From Pseudomonas brassicacearum (lineage in GTDB: Bacteria > Pseudomonadota > Gammaproteobacteria > Pseudomonadales > Pseudomonadaceae): 64,000 nt of DNA. The notes under the pieces are model-generated. The model searched no databases and was not told the DNA's origin. It saw only the letters and a list, made by a program, of their open reading frames with translations. Made by a program: the position numbers and the translations under genes. The DNA lies in assembly GCF_003732225.1 (NCBI RefSeq), contig NZ_MOBJ01000016.1:1-64000 (forward strand). The letters are read 5' to 3'. This document shows positions 1 through 10,608 of this stretch, piece after piece (within the stretch, counting starts at the first letter, position 1; every line of letters starts with the position of its first letter).

Positions 1-109
1 ATTTTCTAGGAAGCCCGGCGTGGACTCAAATGCTTAAGTGAACAGCATTACGCAGCGATGCGGGCCTTCTTTGTTTTCTGAAGATTAGCGGTGAAACAAC
101 AGATGCCAA

Positions 110-176
110 GATCGCAGCCTTCGGCAGCTCCTACGTTGGAACGCATACACCCGTAGCTGCCGCAGGCTGTGATCTT
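110..176. repeat. REP-type palindrome pair, GATCGCAGCC family
   Basis: Two inverted arms, GATCGCAGCCTTCGGCAGCT and its imperfect complement ending in GGCTGTGATC, form a long imperfect palindrome. The same family recurs near 23.4, 49.2, 50.5, 53.9 and 55.0 kb. It lies downstream of the pckA terminator. The first 100 bases hold no gene that I can support. Confidence 0.8.
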
Positions 177-221
177 CTGATCTGCTTGTGGCGGGCTAAG
201 CCCTCCTCTACCCTCCGCCCA

Positions 222-253
222 CAAAAAAGCCGCCCTCAAAGGGCGGCTTTTTC
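222..253 (-). terminator. Rho-independent terminator of pckA
   Basis: An 8-bp GC stem (GCCGCCCT, loop CAA, AGGGCGGC) at 229-247 is flanked by A and T runs, so on the minus strand it is a hairpin followed by a U tract. It lies just downstream of the pckA stop codon and could work in both directions. Confidence 0.9.
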
Positions 254-271
254 ATTACATCAAACCAACTC

Positions 272-1813
272 TTACAACTTCGGCCCAGCAGCCTTGATCG
301 CGTCGCTCACTTCAAACTTCTTGAAGTTCTCAACGAACAACCCAGCCAACGCCTTGGCAGCCTCATCGTAAGCAGCCTTGTCAGCCCAGGTGTTACGTGG
401 GTTCAACAGGCCGGTTTCAACGCCTGGCACAGCCAGTGGCACGTCGAGGTTGATGGTGTCGAGGTGTTCGGTGGCTGCACCGATCAACGCGCCGCTCTGG
501 ATCGCTGCGATCACGCCGCGAGTGGTCGGGATGTTGAAGCGTTTGCCGACGCCGTAGCCGCCGCCGGTCCAGCCGGTGTTGACCAGGTAGACCTTGGAGC
601 CGAAGCCGCGGATGCGCTTGATCAGCAGCTCTGCGTATTCGCCAGCCGGACGCGGGAAGAACGGTGCGCCGAAGCAGGTGGAGAAGGTCGACTTGATGCC
701 GCTGCCCGAACCCATTTCGGTCGAGCCCACCAGTGCGGTGTAGCCGGACAGGAAGTGGTAGGCCGCTTGTTCTTCATTGAGGATCGACACTGGCGGCAGC
801 ACGCCGGTCAGGTCGCACGTCAGGAAGATCACTGCGTTTGGCTCGCCACCGAGGTTCTTCTCGGATCGCTTGGCAACGTGCTCCAGCGGGTAGGCGGCGC
901 GGCTGTTCTGGGTCAGGCTGACATCGGTGTAGTCGGCGTGTTTGGCGTCGTCGATAACAACGTTTTCCAGAACTGCGCCGTGCTTGATGGCTTTCCAGAT
1001 GACCGGCTCGTTCTTCTCGGACAGGTCGATGCACTTGGCATAGCAACCGCCTTCGATGTTGAACACCACGCCCTCGCCCCAGCCGTGCTCGTCGTCACCG
1101 ATCAGGTAACGGCTTTCGTCGGCGGACAGGGTGGTCTTGCCGGTGCCGGACAGACCGAAGAACAGGGTCACGTCGCCCTCTTCGCCGATGTTGGCGGCGC
1201 AGTGCATTGGCAGCACGTCGGCGGCCGGCAGCAGGAAGTTCTGCACCGAGAACATGGCTTTCTTCATTTCACCGGCGTAGCGCATGCCGGCGAGCAGCAC
1301 TTTCTTCTGGGCGAAGTTGATGATCACGCAGCCGTCGGAGTTGGTGCCGTCACGCTCTGGCACGCACTCGAAGTTGGCGACGTTGAGAACTTGCCACTCT
1401 TCACGACCGGCCGGGTTGTACTGGGCCGGGTTGATGAACAGGCAACGACCGAACAGGTTCTGCCAGGCAGTCTGGGTGGTCATTTTCACGGCCAGGTAGT
1501 GCTCTTCAGCCGAACCTACGTGCACGTGGGAAACGAAATGCTCTTGCGCGTTGTTGAACGCCTCAACACGAGCCCACAGGGCATCGAACTTGTCGGCCGG
1601 GAACTTGCGGTTGATCGGGCCCCAGGCGATGGCTGCCTGAGTGGTTGGCTCTTCAACGATGAAACGGTCGACTGGCGAGCGACCGGTACGGTGACCGGTG
1701 CGAACGACCAGCGCGCCGGTATCGGCAAGCTCGCCCTCACCGCGACTCAGGGCTTCTTTAACCAGATCGTCAACACTCAGATCGGTGTACACAGCATTAT
1801 TGGCTTGCGTCAT
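272..1813 (-). CDS. pckA: Phosphoenolpyruvate carboxykinase (ATP)
   Basis: Converts oxaloacetate and ATP to phosphoenolpyruvate, CO2 and ADP, the first committed step of gluconeogenesis in the cytoplasm. The 513-residue protein has the normal family length. It carries the kinase-1a P-loop GLSGTGKTT at about residues 220-228, the metal-binding segment around GEMKK (181-185) and MHCAAN (H204), and the C-terminal nucleotide-binding stretch [14 protein letters not shown]. The ATG start is preceded by GGGGAACC, an acceptable ribosome site. The gene stands alone, with its own terminator downstream and about 180 bases before hslO. The ATP-dependent class follows from the whole-protein match; the GTP enzyme is unrelated in sequence. 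Confidence 0.97.
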   Translation of the reverse strand: MTQANNAVYTDLSVDDLVKEALSRGEGELADTGALVVRTGHRTGRSPVDRFIVEEPTTQAAIAWGPINRKFPADKFDALWARVEAFNNAQEHFVSHVHVGSAEEHYLAVKMTTQTAWQNLFGRCLFINPAQYNPAGREEWQVLNVANFECVPERDGTNSDGCVIINFAQKKVLLAGMRYAGEMKKAMFSVQNFLLPAADVLPMHCAANIGEEGDVTLFFGLSGTGKTTLSADESRYLIGDDEHGWGEGVVFNIEGGCYAKCIDLSEKNEPVIWKAIKHGAVLENVVIDDAKHADYTDVSLTQNSRAAYPLEHVAKRSEKNLGGEPNAVIFLTCDLTGVLPPVSILNEEQAAYHFLSGYTALVGSTEMGSGSGIKSTFSTCFGAPFFPRPAGEYAELLIKRIRGFGSKVYLVNTGWTGGGYGVGKRFNIPTTRGVIAAIQSGALIGAATEHLDTINLDVPLAVPGVETGLLNPRNTWADKAAYDEAAKALAGLFVENFKKFEVSDAIKAAGPKL

Positions 1814-1992
1814 GAGGTTCCCCGTCGGCCAGTGGCCGAGTGCTCCAAACGTTTTGTAGTAGAAAGTCGCGCACTACTACCGCTAAAAAAGTGGGCCGGA
1901 TTATGCCAGAAAAGCCTGAAAAGAGTAGGGTCCTCCCGTCAGGACGGCGTTATTCCGGCGTTTACCAGTGAATTTACCTGCGCTGAAGCGTT

Positions 1993-2895
1993 TTAGTGAC
2001 GAGTATCTGACGGTGTATCCACACCCGCTCCAGCGAACAATTGGGTGATATCGGCCGCATCGAACAGGTAGCGCTGGTTACAGAACTGGCAGTCGATCTC
2101 GATGCGGCCACCGTGCTCGATCACCAGTGCCTGGGCATCTTCCAGACCCAGACTGACCAGGGCATTGCCCGAACGCTCACGCGAGCAGCTGCAACGAAAG
2201 CGCAGTTTCTGCACGTCAAACAGGCGCACCTGCTCTTCGTGGTAGAGGCGATGCAAGATAGTTTCGTTGTCCAGACTCAGCAATTCATCGGCGGTCAGGG
2301 TGCTGCCCAGCGCGGTGATGTGCTGCCAGCTGGCGGCGCGTTCTTCTTCGTCTTTCAGGCGGTCGGCCGGCAGTTGTTGCAGCAGCAGGCCACGCGCGCG
2401 ACGACCGTCGGCGTGCAGCCAGAAGCGCGTGCCGACTTGCTGGGACATGACGAAATAGTTGGTGAAGCATTCCGACAGGGTCCCGCCATCAAGGTCGACG
2501 ATGCCTTGGTAACGCTGGCCTTGGGTCGGGTCGACGGTGAGCGCCAGTACGCCGTTGGGCATCATGTCGGCCAGGGTCGCATCGGCAGCGATCAGGTCTG
2601 CGTCATAACGGGCCAGACCACGGATTTCACGCTCGCTGGAGCATTCGATCATCAACAGCGACACCGGCCCTTCGGAACGCGCCTGCAGGATCAGCAAGCC
2701 ATCGAACTTCAAGGTGCCGACCAGCAGCGCCGCAGCCGCCATCAACTCGCCGAGCAGTTGTGCGACCGGCTCCGGATAGGGGTGTTTGGCGAGGACTTCG
2801 GCATAGCTACGCTCCAACGCCACCAGTTCGCCGCGGGTGTCGCTGTCATCGAAGATGAAGCGTTGGGTGTAGTCGGTATCCGGTAGATCAGTCAT
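1993..2895 (-). CDS. hslO: Redox-regulated chaperone Hsp33
   Basis: Cytoplasmic holdase chaperone that is activated by oxidation and protects unfolding proteins during hypochlorite or heat-peroxide stress. At 300 residues it has the usual length. The redox switch is intact: C235-x-C237 (RCSCSRE) and C269-x-x-C272 (CQFCNQ), the four zinc-ligating cysteines that form disulfides when oxidised. The N-terminal two thirds match the substrate-binding domain, including the acidic stretch [13 protein letters not shown]. Another heat-shock gene, hslR, lies upstream on the same strand, but the 183-base gap with a hairpin suggests separate transcription. Assignment is secure. Confidence 0.97.
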   Translation of the reverse strand: MTDLPDTDYTQRFIFDDSDTRGELVALERSYAEVLAKHPYPEPVAQLLGELMAAAALLVGTLKFDGLLILQARSEGPVSLLMIECSSEREIRGLARYDADLIAADATLADMMPNGVLALTVDPTQGQRYQGIVDLDGGTLSECFTNYFVMSQQVGTRFWLHADGRRARGLLLQQLPADRLKDEEERAASWQHITALGSTLTADELLSLDNETILHRLYHEEQVRLFDVQKLRFRCSCSRERSGNALVSLGLEDAQALVIEHGGRIEIDCQFCNQRYLFDAADITQLFAGAGVDTPSDTRH

Positions 2896-2953
2896 AGGTC
2901 TGGGTATCTGAAGTGAAGACTAAAGGATGACAAGGGCTGAGAGTCGCGCCTTG

Positions 2954-2970
2954 CGCACCGTTTCGGTGCG
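2954..2970. other. Short GC hairpin between hslR and hslO
   Basis: Perfect 7-bp stem CGCACCG/CGGTGCG around TTT. It has no clear U tract on either side, so it is a possible transcript end or 5' hairpin rather than a proven terminator. Confidence 0.4.
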
Positions 2971-3078
2971 TTAATGTTGGCCATGACAGGCATTTTATGA
3001 ACAATCCGGGTTTGTTCCAAGCAAGGTCGAACCGCGGCGTATTGACGCTGTGTAATGTAGTCCAGTCAGAACGCCAAC

Positions 3079-3486
3079 TTACTCGCCAGCATTCCCGCCA
3101 TGAAACTTGAACAGATCCCGGCGCTGCTTCTTGCTCGGCTTGCCGTCGGTGCTGACGCCCAAGGCACCGGCCTTGCGCTGGGCTGCGGCATTTTCGCGTT
3201 TGGCGATGCTGGCTTCGGTCTCAACGTACAACGTCTGGGCCTCGGGGGCACCACGACGGACGATCGATAGCGCCTGGACCACCACGGTACGCTCATCGAA
3301 ACCGGCGCGGATCTGAAACTCGTCGCCAATCCTCGGTTCTTTGCCCGGTTTGCAGCGCTCACCCCGGCAATGCACCTTGCCGCTCTCAATGGCTGCCTTG
3401 GCTAACGCGCGGGTTTTGTAAAAACGCGCTGCCCACAACCACTTATCGAGACGGACTTTGTCGTCCTCTTCGTTTTTTTGTGCCAT
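3079..3486 (-). CDS. hslR: Heat-shock protein 15 (S4-domain RNA-binding)
   Basis: Hsp15 binds free 50S subunits that still carry a nascent chain and helps recycle stalled large subunits (known for the family). The 135-residue protein starts with an S4 RNA-binding domain at about residues 10-75, seen as VRLDKWLWAARFYKTRALAK and SGKVHCRGERCKPGKEPRIGD, followed by a basic charged tail rich in K and R. The ATG start at 3486 is followed by a short acidic segment as in other Pseudomonas copies. It stands between hslO and the oppositely oriented rimBK operon, with about 220 bases of divergent upstream DNA. Confidence 0.95.
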   Translation of the reverse strand: MAQKNEEDDKVRLDKWLWAARFYKTRALAKAAIESGKVHCRGERCKPGKEPRIGDEFQIRAGFDERTVVVQALSIVRRGAPEAQTLYVETEASIAKRENAAAQRKAGALGVSTDGKPSKKQRRDLFKFHGGNAGE

Positions 3487-3705
3487 GGGTTTTCCTCATT
3501 CTGAAATATTTCTGAACTGTACTACCGTTTCTGTCGTGCCATGATTTTCACCGGTTCAGCATACAATGCGCGACGCTTTTGAGCTGAGCTCAGGGGCACG
3601 CAATCCGGGCCGTAGATATCTGTCGCCTTTTACCTATTATTCTGCGTGAATACCGCGAATTCGGCCGCTTTGCGGTGCGAACGGTTCCTCACCGGTTGAG
3701 CACAT

Positions 3706-4188
3706 TTGAAGACATTTGACCATTTGACCGTTGTAGGTCTGCGCGAGTGGGTGGCGCTTCCTGGTTTGGGAGTCGCGGGCCTGCGGGCGAAGATCGACAC
3801 CGGTGCCAGCACCTCCACCCTGCATGCCACCGAAATCGAGCCGTTCGAGCGCGACGGGGAAACGTGGGTGCGTTTCAACGCGCACCTGGGCACGGTGGTG
3901 CAGCTGCGTCATCGCCGCTGTGAAGCGCCGCTGGTGACGATGAAAACCATTAAAAGCTCCAACGGCCAGGCGCAGGTGCGTTACGTGATCAGTACCACCC
4001 TGGCGCTCGGCGATCGGGTTTGGCGAGTGGAGTTCACCCTCGCCTGCCGCAAGTCCATGCGTTATCGCCTGTTACTCGGTTCCAAAGCCCTGATCGACGG
4101 CCAGTTGGTGGTCAATCCGGGCATTAAATACGTTCAAGACAAGCCGGTGTTCCCGGTGTCCACTACCTCTTCCACAGGTGTTGCATGA
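3706..4188 (+). CDS. rimB: RimB-type retropepsin-like protease partner of RimK
   Basis: Small protein of the family annotated as ATP-dependent zinc protease/RimB (DUF785-like), with a retropepsin-like fold. The aspartic motif AKIDTGAST is at residues 29-36 and the C-terminal strand [12 protein letters not shown] fits the same fold. In P. fluorescens RimB acts with RimK on ribosomal protein S6 glutamylation (known). The likely start is a TTG that gives 160 residues; no ATG in frame gives a complete domain. The stop codon overlaps the rimK start as ATGA, so the two are translationally coupled. I saw no separate rimA-like gene in the short region upstream. Confidence 0.85.
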   Translation: MKTFDHLTVVGLREWVALPGLGVAGLRAKIDTGASTSTLHATEIEPFERDGETWVRFNAHLGTVVQLRHRRCEAPLVTMKTIKSSNGQAQVRYVISTTLALGDRVWRVEFTLACRKSMRYRLLLGSKALIDGQLVVNPGIKYVQDKPVFPVSTTSSTGVA

Positions 4189-5090
4189 AGATCGCTGTGC
4201 TGTCGCGGAACCCGCGTCTGTATTCCACTCGTCGTTTGGTTGAGGCCGGCACCGAACGCGGCCATGAGATGGTGGTAGTCGACACTCTGCGCGCCTATAT
4301 GAACATTGCCAGTCATAAGCCGCAGATCCACTACCGCGGCAAGCCGCTGGAAGGCTTCGACGCAGTGATCCCGCGGATCGGCGCGTCGGTGACATTTTAT
4401 GGCTGCGCGGTGTTGCGCCAGTTCGAAATGATGGGTGTGTTCCCGCTCAACGAGTCGGTGGCCATTGCCCGCTCGCGGGACAAACTGCGTTCGCTGCAAT
4501 TGCTTTCGCGTCGCGGTATCGGTTTGCCGGTCACCGGTTTTGCTCACTCACCGGACGACATTCCCGACTTGATCGATATGGTCAACGGCGCGCCACTGGT
4601 GATCAAGGTGCTGGAAGGCACTCAGGGCATCGGCGTGGTGATGTGTGAAACGGCCACAGCGGCGGAGTCGGTGATCGAGGCGTTCATGGGCCTCAAGCAG
4701 AACATCATGGTTCAGGAGTACATCAAGGAAGCCGGTGGCGCGGACATTCGCTGCTTCGTGGTGGGTGACAAAGTGATCGCCGCGATGAAGCGTCAGGCCA
4801 AGCCCGGCGAGTTCCGCTCCAACCTGCACCGTGGCGGCAGCGCCAGCCTGATCAAGATAACCCCGGAAGAACGCATGACGGCGTTGCGTGCGGCCAAGGT
4901 CATGGGGCTGAGCGTCGCGGGCGTGGATATCCTGCGTTCCAACCACGGGCCGCTGGTAATGGAAGTGAACTCGTCGCCGGGACTGGAAGGGATCGAAACC
5001 ACCACCAGCAAGGACGTGGCGGGGATCATCATTGAGCACCTTGAGAAGAACGGCGGGCCGAATATGACGCGGACCAAGGGTAAGGGTTGA
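4185..5090 (+). CDS. rimK: Ribosomal protein S6 glutamate ligase RimK
   Basis: ATP-grasp ligase that adds glutamate residues to the C-terminus of ribosomal protein S6, which in Pseudomonas alters proteome balance during plant colonisation (known). The 301-residue protein has the normal length. Visible ATP-grasp features are the central segment [14 protein letters not shown] (about residues 139-152), [19 protein letters not shown] (about 178-195) and the metal-binding end [13 protein letters not shown]. Its ATG overlaps the rimB stop. The gene is followed by a REPIN, a common end point of Pseudomonas operons. Confidence 0.96.
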   Translation: MKIAVLSRNPRLYSTRRLVEAGTERGHEMVVVDTLRAYMNIASHKPQIHYRGKPLEGFDAVIPRIGASVTFYGCAVLRQFEMMGVFPLNESVAIARSRDKLRSLQLLSRRGIGLPVTGFAHSPDDIPDLIDMVNGAPLVIKVLEGTQGIGVVMCETATAAESVIEAFMGLKQNIMVQEYIKEAGGADIRCFVVGDKVIAAMKRQAKPGEFRSNLHRGGSASLIKITPEERMTALRAAKVMGLSVAGVDILRSNHGPLVMEVNSSPGLEGIETTTSKDVAGIIIEHLEKNGGPNMTRTKGKG

Positions 5091-5120
5091 CCTCAAGCTG
5101 TTCGGTGGCAGGGACGCCGC

Positions 5121-5214
5121 CATCGCGAGCAAGCTCGCTCCCACATTTTGATCTTCAGCGAACACACTATTGTGTACGACCGAGATCCCTGTGGGAGCGA
5201 GCTTGCTCGCGAAG
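5121..5214. repeat. REPIN, GTGGGAGCGAGC family
   Basis: Two inverted copies of a palindromic REP unit (arms reading GCGAGCAAGCTCGCTCCCAC and GTGGGAGCGAGCTTGCTCGC) enclose about 45 bases. It sits between the convergent rimK and envZ genes. Eleven such pairs occur in this window, all between genes. Confidence 0.9.
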
Positions 5215-5246
5215 AGGCCCTAAGTCCCAACAACAATGCTGGCTTC

Positions 5247-6560
5247 TTAAACAGCATCCCTCGGCAACATCAACCCAAGCGGCAACCGCACCCGCGCCTC
5301 CAACCCGCCACCCGAACGATTACGCAGTTCAACGTTACCGCCATGCATCGAAGCAATCCGCTTGACGATAGCCAGCCCCAACCCGGTGCCCTTGCCGCCC
5401 CGCGCGCGATCGCCACGGGTGAAGGGGTTGAAGATCGCTTCCAGTTCTGACGGATCGATCCCGGCGCCACGGTCCATGACGCTCAGCACCACATACGGCG
5501 CGCTGACATCTCCCGAGACATACGCCGCCACCTCAACGCCGCTACCGGCGTGATGCAATGCGTTGCCAATCAGGTTGTTCAAGAGGCGTTTCATCGATAC
5601 CCGACGCAACGGGAACGGCTGAATCGGCTCCAGACGCAAGCGTACCCGCTCCTCGTTCTGGTTGTAAGGCGCCGCCACTTCACGCACCAGATCACTCAGG
5701 TCGACCTCTTCGACCGACTCGTCCCGACCATCGCGAATGAACGCCAGGAACTGGTCGAGAATCGCGTCCATGTCTTCGATGTCACGCACCATATCGTCGC
5801 TCAGGTCGCTGTGGTTGCCCATCAGCTCCAGCGACAGACGCAAGCGGGTCAGCGGTGTGCGCAGGTCGTGCGATACCCCGGCGAGCATCAATTCACGCTC
5901 GCGACCGGCCTGTTCGACGTCTTCCGCCATCTGGTTGAACGCTCGGTAGACCTCGGTCATTTCACTCGGGGTGTCGCTGATCGGCAGACGCACGCTGCGC
6001 CCCTGACCCAGTTGCCGGGCGGCATCGACCAGACGCTTGAGTGGCTGATTGAGCTGGCTGACGAAAATCCACGCCGACGCGGTGGATAACAAGCCGATGG
6101 CGAGGAACCAGCCGAGTACGTTCCAGATCTTCTGGCCACGCAACGGATGCGGATACAGCGGTACTTTCAGCCAGCCATCGCCCAGGCTCGGTGCCCGGAC
6201 CCAGAGCGCCGGCGGTGAATGCATGCGTAATCGCACTTCAGTGTCGGCGCCCAACTCGGCCTGCATCTGTCGTTGGTAGATTTCACTATAGGGCCAATGC
6301 TGCTCGCCCTCGGGAACACCGGCACCCACCACACGGATCAGTGTCGCGGCATCGGCAATCTTCGCTCGGTTTTCTTCGTCCGCGGCCCAGTAGGCACGCA
6401 AGGTCAGCGCGACGCCGTGGCTGTATTGGCGATCTACCAGCACGTCCTCGTTCATCAACAGATAAACCAGGGTCAGCGCCTTGGAAAACAGCACGACGAT
6501 CAGCACCAGCCAGAGGGTGCGAGCGAAAAAACTCTGGGGGAACCACACGGGGGTTTTCAT
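5247..6560 (-). CDS. envZ: Osmosensor-type histidine kinase EnvZ
   Basis: Inner-membrane sensor kinase that autophosphorylates and transfers phosphate to OmpR. Reading from ATG at 6560 gives 437 residues; a TTG two codons upstream is possible and neither has a strong ribosome site. Order of parts: membrane segment (about 13-35), periplasmic sensor, second membrane segment (about 150-168), HAMP, the dimerisation helix with phospho-accepting H231 in GVSHDLRTPLTRLR, N box NNLIGNALHHAG, and G boxes DRGAGID and GKGTGLGLAIVKR. It follows ompR with a 108-base gap containing a degenerate repeat, so the pair is probably one operon with some internal control. Confidence 0.93.
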   Translation of the reverse strand: MKTPVWFPQSFFARTLWLVLIVVLFSKALTLVYLLMNEDVLVDRQYSHGVALTLRAYWAADEENRAKIADAATLIRVVGAGVPEGEQHWPYSEIYQRQMQAELGADTEVRLRMHSPPALWVRAPSLGDGWLKVPLYPHPLRGQKIWNVLGWFLAIGLLSTASAWIFVSQLNQPLKRLVDAARQLGQGRSVRLPISDTPSEMTEVYRAFNQMAEDVEQAGRERELMLAGVSHDLRTPLTRLRLSLELMGNHSDLSDDMVRDIEDMDAILDQFLAFIRDGRDESVEEVDLSDLVREVAAPYNQNEERVRLRLEPIQPFPLRRVSMKRLLNNLIGNALHHAGSGVEVAAYVSGDVSAPYVVLSVMDRGAGIDPSELEAIFNPFTRGDRARGGKGTGLGLAIVKRIASMHGGNVELRNRSGGGLEARVRLPLGLMLPRDAV

Positions 6561-6579
6561 AGACAACCGCTACACACTT

Positions 6580-6659
6580 TGCAGGAGCGAGCGAGGCTCG
6601 CAGAATTGCGGATCGCGAATCAACCGGGTGACGCATTAACCGGCTGACCCGCTCCTACA
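6580..6659. repeat. Degenerate REP-like inverted repeat between ompR and envZ
   Basis: The outer arms GCAGGAGCGA and GCTCCTACA are imperfect complements, and an inner hairpin GCGAGC/GCTCGC is also present. It resembles the REPINs of this window but has drifted. Its position inside the ompR-envZ gap could influence transcript stability (inference). Confidence 0.5.
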
Positions 6660-6668
6660 AATCACCGA

Positions 6669-7409
6669 TCACTTGGTCGCGGTGCCGTCCGGAACGAACA
6701 CGTAACCTACGCCCCAGACCGTTTGAATGTAGCGAGGTTTCGACGGATCAGGCTCTATCATCCGGCGCAGGCGGGAGATCTGGACGTCGATGGAACGCTC
6801 CAGGGCATCCCATTCGCGGCCACGGGCCAGGTTCATCAGCTTGTCGCGGGTCAGCGGTTGACGCGCGTTCATCACCAACGCCTTGAGGACCGCGAACTCA
6901 CCGGTGGTGAGCATGTGTACTTCGTCGCCGCGCTTGAGTTCACGGGTCGCCAAAGACAATTCGTAATCACCGAAGGTCACGCTTTCGTCTTCGCTGCCCG
7001 GCGCACCCGGCACCGGCGCCGCTTGACGACGCAGGACCGCTTTGACTCGCGCCATCAGCTCGTCCGGGTTGAACGGCTTGGCCAGGTAATCGTCGGCGCC
7101 CAGTTCCAGGCCTTTGATCCGGCTCAGCTCGTCGCCCTTGGCGGTGAGCATGATGATCGGAATCTGATTGTTCGCGCCGCGCAGACGGCGGCAGGCGGTC
7201 AGGCCGTCTTCGCCGGGCAACATCAGGTCGAGGACGACCAGGTTGAACACTTCACGCGCCAGCAGACGATCCATCTGTTCGGTATTCGGTACGGCGCGGG
7301 CACGATAGCCCTTGCTGACGAAAAAACGTTCCAGCAGGCTGCTGAGCCCTGGATCGTCGTCAACGATAAGAATTTTTTCGCCTTCAGCAGTTTGTGCAGT
7401 GCTGCTCAT
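6669..7409 (-). CDS. ompR: Response regulator OmpR
   Basis: Cytoplasmic DNA-binding response regulator paired with EnvZ. The 246-residue protein has an N-terminal receiver with the acidic pair in IVDDDP, the phosphorylation site D61 in VVLDLMLPG, and the conserved K in LAKPF. The C-terminal winged helix is intact, with LTTGEFAVLKALV and the recognition region RSIDVQISRLRRMIEPDP, ending GVGYVFVPDG. It is the first gene of the minus-strand ompR-envZ pair. About 360 bases of divergent upstream DNA separate it from tex. Confidence 0.96.
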   Translation of the reverse strand: MSSTAQTAEGEKILIVDDDPGLSSLLERFFVSKGYRARAVPNTEQMDRLLAREVFNLVVLDLMLPGEDGLTACRRLRGANNQIPIIMLTAKGDELSRIKGLELGADDYLAKPFNPDELMARVKAVLRRQAAPVPGAPGSEDESVTFGDYELSLATRELKRGDEVHMLTTGEFAVLKALVMNARQPLTRDKLMNLARGREWDALERSIDVQISRLRRMIEPDPSKPRYIQTVWGVGYVFVPDGTATK

Positions 7410-7768
7410 TGGATGCTCCTTTGATCTCGGTGCGCATTATGGCGTAGCTGTCGTTATACGCATCGTGTGCATTGTTAGCAGATTTTTCCTGTGCCGCCAG
7501 CGATACGGCCTTTATACCTACAGGCTGCGATGCCCCCATCGGGCAGAACGGCGGTTATAATGCGCGGCCTTTTGTGTCGGGCAACGTCTGATCGTTACTG
7601 TCAGTGGCGGCTTTTTATTTTTACGCCTGGCAGTAATTTTTCGATTCCACGGGTCAATGGGATGCCTTTTGATCCAGGTAGCGGCGCTGGCCAGGCCGCT
7701 CAACCAGACTCGCCGGGCCTTATTCCCTGCGCCCGCGAGCCTGCTTTCACAATTTGTCAGGTGGTTTT
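7410..7768. other. Divergent intergenic region ompR/tex
   Basis: A 359-base non-coding stretch with promoters expected in both directions. I see no convincing gene, palindrome or terminator. Only short frames without a ribosome site occur. The ribosome site CAGGTGG just before 7769 belongs to tex. Confidence 0.6.
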
Positions 7769-10093
7769 ATGGACAGCATCAACAGCCGCATCGCCGAGGA
7801 ACTCGGTGTACGCCCACAACAGGTCGAAGCGGCCGTCGCGCTACTCGATGAAGGCTCCACGGTGCCCTTCATCGCCCGCTACCGGAAAGAAGTGACCGGC
7901 AGCCTCGATGACATCCAGTTACGGCACCTGGAAGAGCGTCTGCGCTACCTGCGAGAACTCGACGAACGGCGCATCAGCATCCTCGCCAGCATCGAAGAGC
8001 AAGGCAAACTGACCCCGCAATTGGAACGCGACATCAAGCTCGCCGACACCAAGACCCGCCTCGAAGACTTGTACCTGCCGTACAAGCAGAAGCGCCGCAC
8101 CAAGGGTCAGATTGCCCTGGAAGCCGGCCTCGGCGAACTGGCCGATGGCCTGTTCAACGACCCGAACCTGACGCCAGACACCGAAGCCGCACGCTTCGTC
8201 GACGCCGAAAAAGGCGTGGCGGACGTGAAAGCGGCCCTCGAAGGCGCCAAATACATCCTCATGGAACGCTTCGCCGAAGACGCCAACCTGCTCGACAAGC
8301 TGCGCGGCTACCTGAAGCAGGAAGCCACGCTCAGTGCCCGCGTGATCGCCGGCAAGGAAGAGGAAGGCGCCAAGTTCCGCGATTACTTCGAACACGACGA
8401 ACCGCTGAAAAGCATGCCGTCGCACCGCGCCCTGGCAATTTTCCGTGGCCGCAACGAAGGCATTCTCAGCTCCGCACTGAAGGTCGGTGACGAACTGCCG
8501 GGCACCATGCACCCATGCGAAGGCATGATCGGTCAGCAATTCGGCATCGCCAACCAGAATCGCCCGGCCGATAAATGGCTCGGTGAAGTGGTGCGCTGGA
8601 CCTGGAAGGTCAAGCTCTACACGCACCTGGAAACCGACCTGCTCGGTGAGCTGCGTGACGGCGCCGAGACCGAAGCGATCAACGTCTTCGCGCACAACCT
8701 GCACGACTTGCTGCTGGCAGCTCCCGCCGGCCCACGCGCCACACTGGGCCTGGACCCGGGCCTGCGCACCGGTTGCAAGGTGGCGGTGGTCGACTCCACC
8801 GGCAAGCTGCTGGACCACGCCACGGTTTACCCGCACGTACCGCACAACAAGTGGGACCAGACCATCGCCGTGCTCGCGGCCCTGTGCGCCAAGCACTCGG
8901 TGGACCTGATCGCTATCGGCAACGGCACCGCCAGCCGTGAAACCGACAAACTCGCCGCTGACCTGATCAAAAAATACCCGGCGATGAAAATGACCAAGGT
9001 CATGGTCTCCGAAGCCGGCGCTTCGGTGTACTCGGCCTCGGAACTGGCCTCCAAGGAATTCCCGGACCTCGACGTGTCGATCCGTGGCGCCGTGTCGATT
9101 GCCCGTCGCTTGCAGGATCCGCTGGCCGAGCTGGTGAAGATCGATCCGAAATCCATCGGTGTCGGCCAATACCAGCACGACGTGTCGCAGCTGAAACTGG
9201 CGCGTGGCCTGGACGCGGTGGTCGAGGACTGCGTGAACGCCGTCGGCGTCGACGTGAACACCGCCTCCGTCGCGCTGCTGGCCCGCATCTCCGGCCTCAA
9301 CGCGACCCTGGCGCAGAACATCGTGACCCATCGCGATGAACACGGCGCCTTCAAAACCCGCGCCGCGTTGAAGAAAGTCGCCCGTCTCGGCGAAAAGACC
9401 TTCGAACAAGCCGCCGGCTTCCTGCGTGTGATGAACGGCGACAACCCGCTGGACTCCTCCGCGGTTCACCCGGAAGCCTATCCGCTGGTGCAACGCATCG
9501 CCGCTGAAACCGACCGCGACATCCGCTCGCTGATCGGCGACGCCGCTTTCCTCAAGCGTCTCGATCCGAAGAAGTACACCGATGAAACCTTCGGTCTGCC
9601 AACGGTCACCGACATCCTCCAGGAACTGGAGAAGCCGGGCCGCGACCCGCGTCCGGAGTTCAAGACCGCCGAGTTCCAGGAAGGCGTCGAAGACCTCAAG
9701 GACTTGCAACTGGGGATGATCCTCGAGGGTGTGGTGACCAACGTGACCAACTTCGGTGCTTTCGTCGATATCGGCGTGCATCAGGACGGTTTGGTGCATA
9801 TCTCCGCGCTTTCCGAGAAGTTCATCAAGGATCCGCGTGAAGCGGTGAAGGCCGGCGACGTGGTCAAGGTCAAGGTCATGGAAGTCGACATCCCGCGCAA
9901 ACGCGTTGGCCTGTCGATGCGCATGAGCGACACCCCGGGCGAGAAGATCGACGGCGCTCGTGGCGCGCGTCCAGGTTCGGCTCCGCGTCAGTCTTCGAGC
10001 ACCGCTCCGCGTAAAGAAACCACGGCAGCAGCTCCATCCAACAATGCCATGGCGTCGTTGTTCGCCAATGCCAAGCAGTTGAAGAAACGCTGA
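7769..10093 (+). CDS. tex: Transcription accessory protein Tex
   Basis: Nucleic-acid-binding protein conserved across bacteria and linked to transcription and RNA metabolism. From ATG 7769, chosen because CAGGTGG lies eight bases upstream, the product is 774 residues. Domains in order are an N-terminal helical Tex region, a YqgF/RNase-H-like domain from about residue 322 ([18 protein letters not shown]), helix-hairpin-helix segments around 500-560 ([20 protein letters not shown]), and an S1 domain at about 646-720 ([20 protein letters not shown]). A low-complexity S/A/T tail follows. The stop overlaps the next start as TGATG, so the thioesterase is co-translated. Confidence 0.97.
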   Translation: MDSINSRIAEELGVRPQQVEAAVALLDEGSTVPFIARYRKEVTGSLDDIQLRHLEERLRYLRELDERRISILASIEEQGKLTPQLERDIKLADTKTRLEDLYLPYKQKRRTKGQIALEAGLGELADGLFNDPNLTPDTEAARFVDAEKGVADVKAALEGAKYILMERFAEDANLLDKLRGYLKQEATLSARVIAGKEEEGAKFRDYFEHDEPLKSMPSHRALAIFRGRNEGILSSALKVGDELPGTMHPCEGMIGQQFGIANQNRPADKWLGEVVRWTWKVKLYTHLETDLLGELRDGAETEAINVFAHNLHDLLLAAPAGPRATLGLDPGLRTGCKVAVVDSTGKLLDHATVYPHVPHNKWDQTIAVLAALCAKHSVDLIAIGNGTASRETDKLAADLIKKYPAMKMTKVMVSEAGASVYSASELASKEFPDLDVSIRGAVSIARRLQDPLAELVKIDPKSIGVGQYQHDVSQLKLARGLDAVVEDCVNAVGVDVNTASVALLARISGLNATLAQNIVTHRDEHGAFKTRAALKKVARLGEKTFEQAAGFLRVMNGDNPLDSSAVHPEAYPLVQRIAAETDRDIRSLIGDAAFLKRLDPKKYTDETFGLPTVTDILQELEKPGRDPRPEFKTAEFQEGVEDLKDLQLGMILEGVVTNVTNFGAFVDIGVHQDGLVHISALSEKFIKDPREAVKAGDVVKVKVMEVDIPRKRVGLSMRMSDTPGEKIDGARGARPGSAPRQSSSTAPRKETTAAAPSNNAMASLFANAKQLKKR

Positions 10094-10476
10094 TGGAGAT
10101 CCCTGCGGGGTTGACCGAAAGCGCTTTTTTCAAGCTGCTGGGTTGCCGTTTGCACAGCCTTGAGGTCGGGGTGGCGCAAGTCGCCCTGGCCCTTGAGCCT
10201 GAGCTGCGTAATCGCGGTGGCAAGCTGCACGGCGGGGCGTTGTTCAGTCTGGTGGACATTGCCATGGGGCTGGCCTGTTCCAGCTCCCATGGTTTTGACC
10301 AGCAGAGCGCGACCATCGAGTGCAAGATCAACTACATCCGCGCCGTGGCTGAAGGCGAGGTGATGTGCACGGCGCGGGTCATTCACCCGGGCCGGCGCAC
10401 GCTGGTGGTCGAAGCGGATGTGATGCAAGGCGACAAATTGGTCGCAAAAGCACAAGGCACGTTCGCTGTCCTGTAG
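10093..10476 (+). CDS. PaaI-family hotdog thioesterase
   Basis: Single-domain hotdog protein of 127 residues that probably hydrolyses an acyl-CoA or related thioester. The family motif GGKLHGGALFSLVDIAMGLA (about residues 43-62) contains the HGG turn and the catalytic Asp of the central helix. The C-terminal strands GRRTLVVEADVMQGDKLVAKAQGTF-type pattern complete the fold. The start overlaps the tex stop (TGATG), so the two are coupled although no functional link is known to me. The natural substrate cannot be read from the sequence. Confidence 0.88.
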   Translation: MEIPAGLTESAFFKLLGCRLHSLEVGVAQVALALEPELRNRGGKLHGGALFSLVDIAMGLACSSSHGFDQQSATIECKINYIRAVAEGEVMCTARVIHPGRRTLVVEADVMQGDKLVAKAQGTFAVL

Positions 10477-10518
10477 CTCCCTGTCATCAATTTGAGTTAA
10501 TTTCGGCGTTGCGAATCC

Positions 10519-10608
10519 TGTGGGAGCGAGCTTGCTCGCGATGAGGGAGTATCAGTCAACAATAAGTCGTCTGACACACCGCCATCGCGAGCAAGCTCGC
10601 TCCCACAG
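10519..10608. repeat. REPIN, GTGGGAGCGAGC family
   Basis: Inverted pair of REP units about 40 bases apart between the thioesterase gene and gshA. Both arms are nearly identical to those of the other REPINs in this family. Confidence 0.9.

Noticed and set aside
1-100. Possible gene end or terminator at the left edge
   Set aside because: Only weak hairpins (AATGCT/AGCATT) and no open frame with coding character; the context lies outside the window.
464-1996. Long open frame opposite pckA
   Set aside because: It is the antisense of a certain gene in high-GC DNA; its translation is low-complexity and has no family features.
7919-9799. 626-codon open frame antisense to tex
   Set aside because: Mirrors the codon bias of tex. 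The translation is rich in V, G, Q and H with no domain, and there is no ribosome site.
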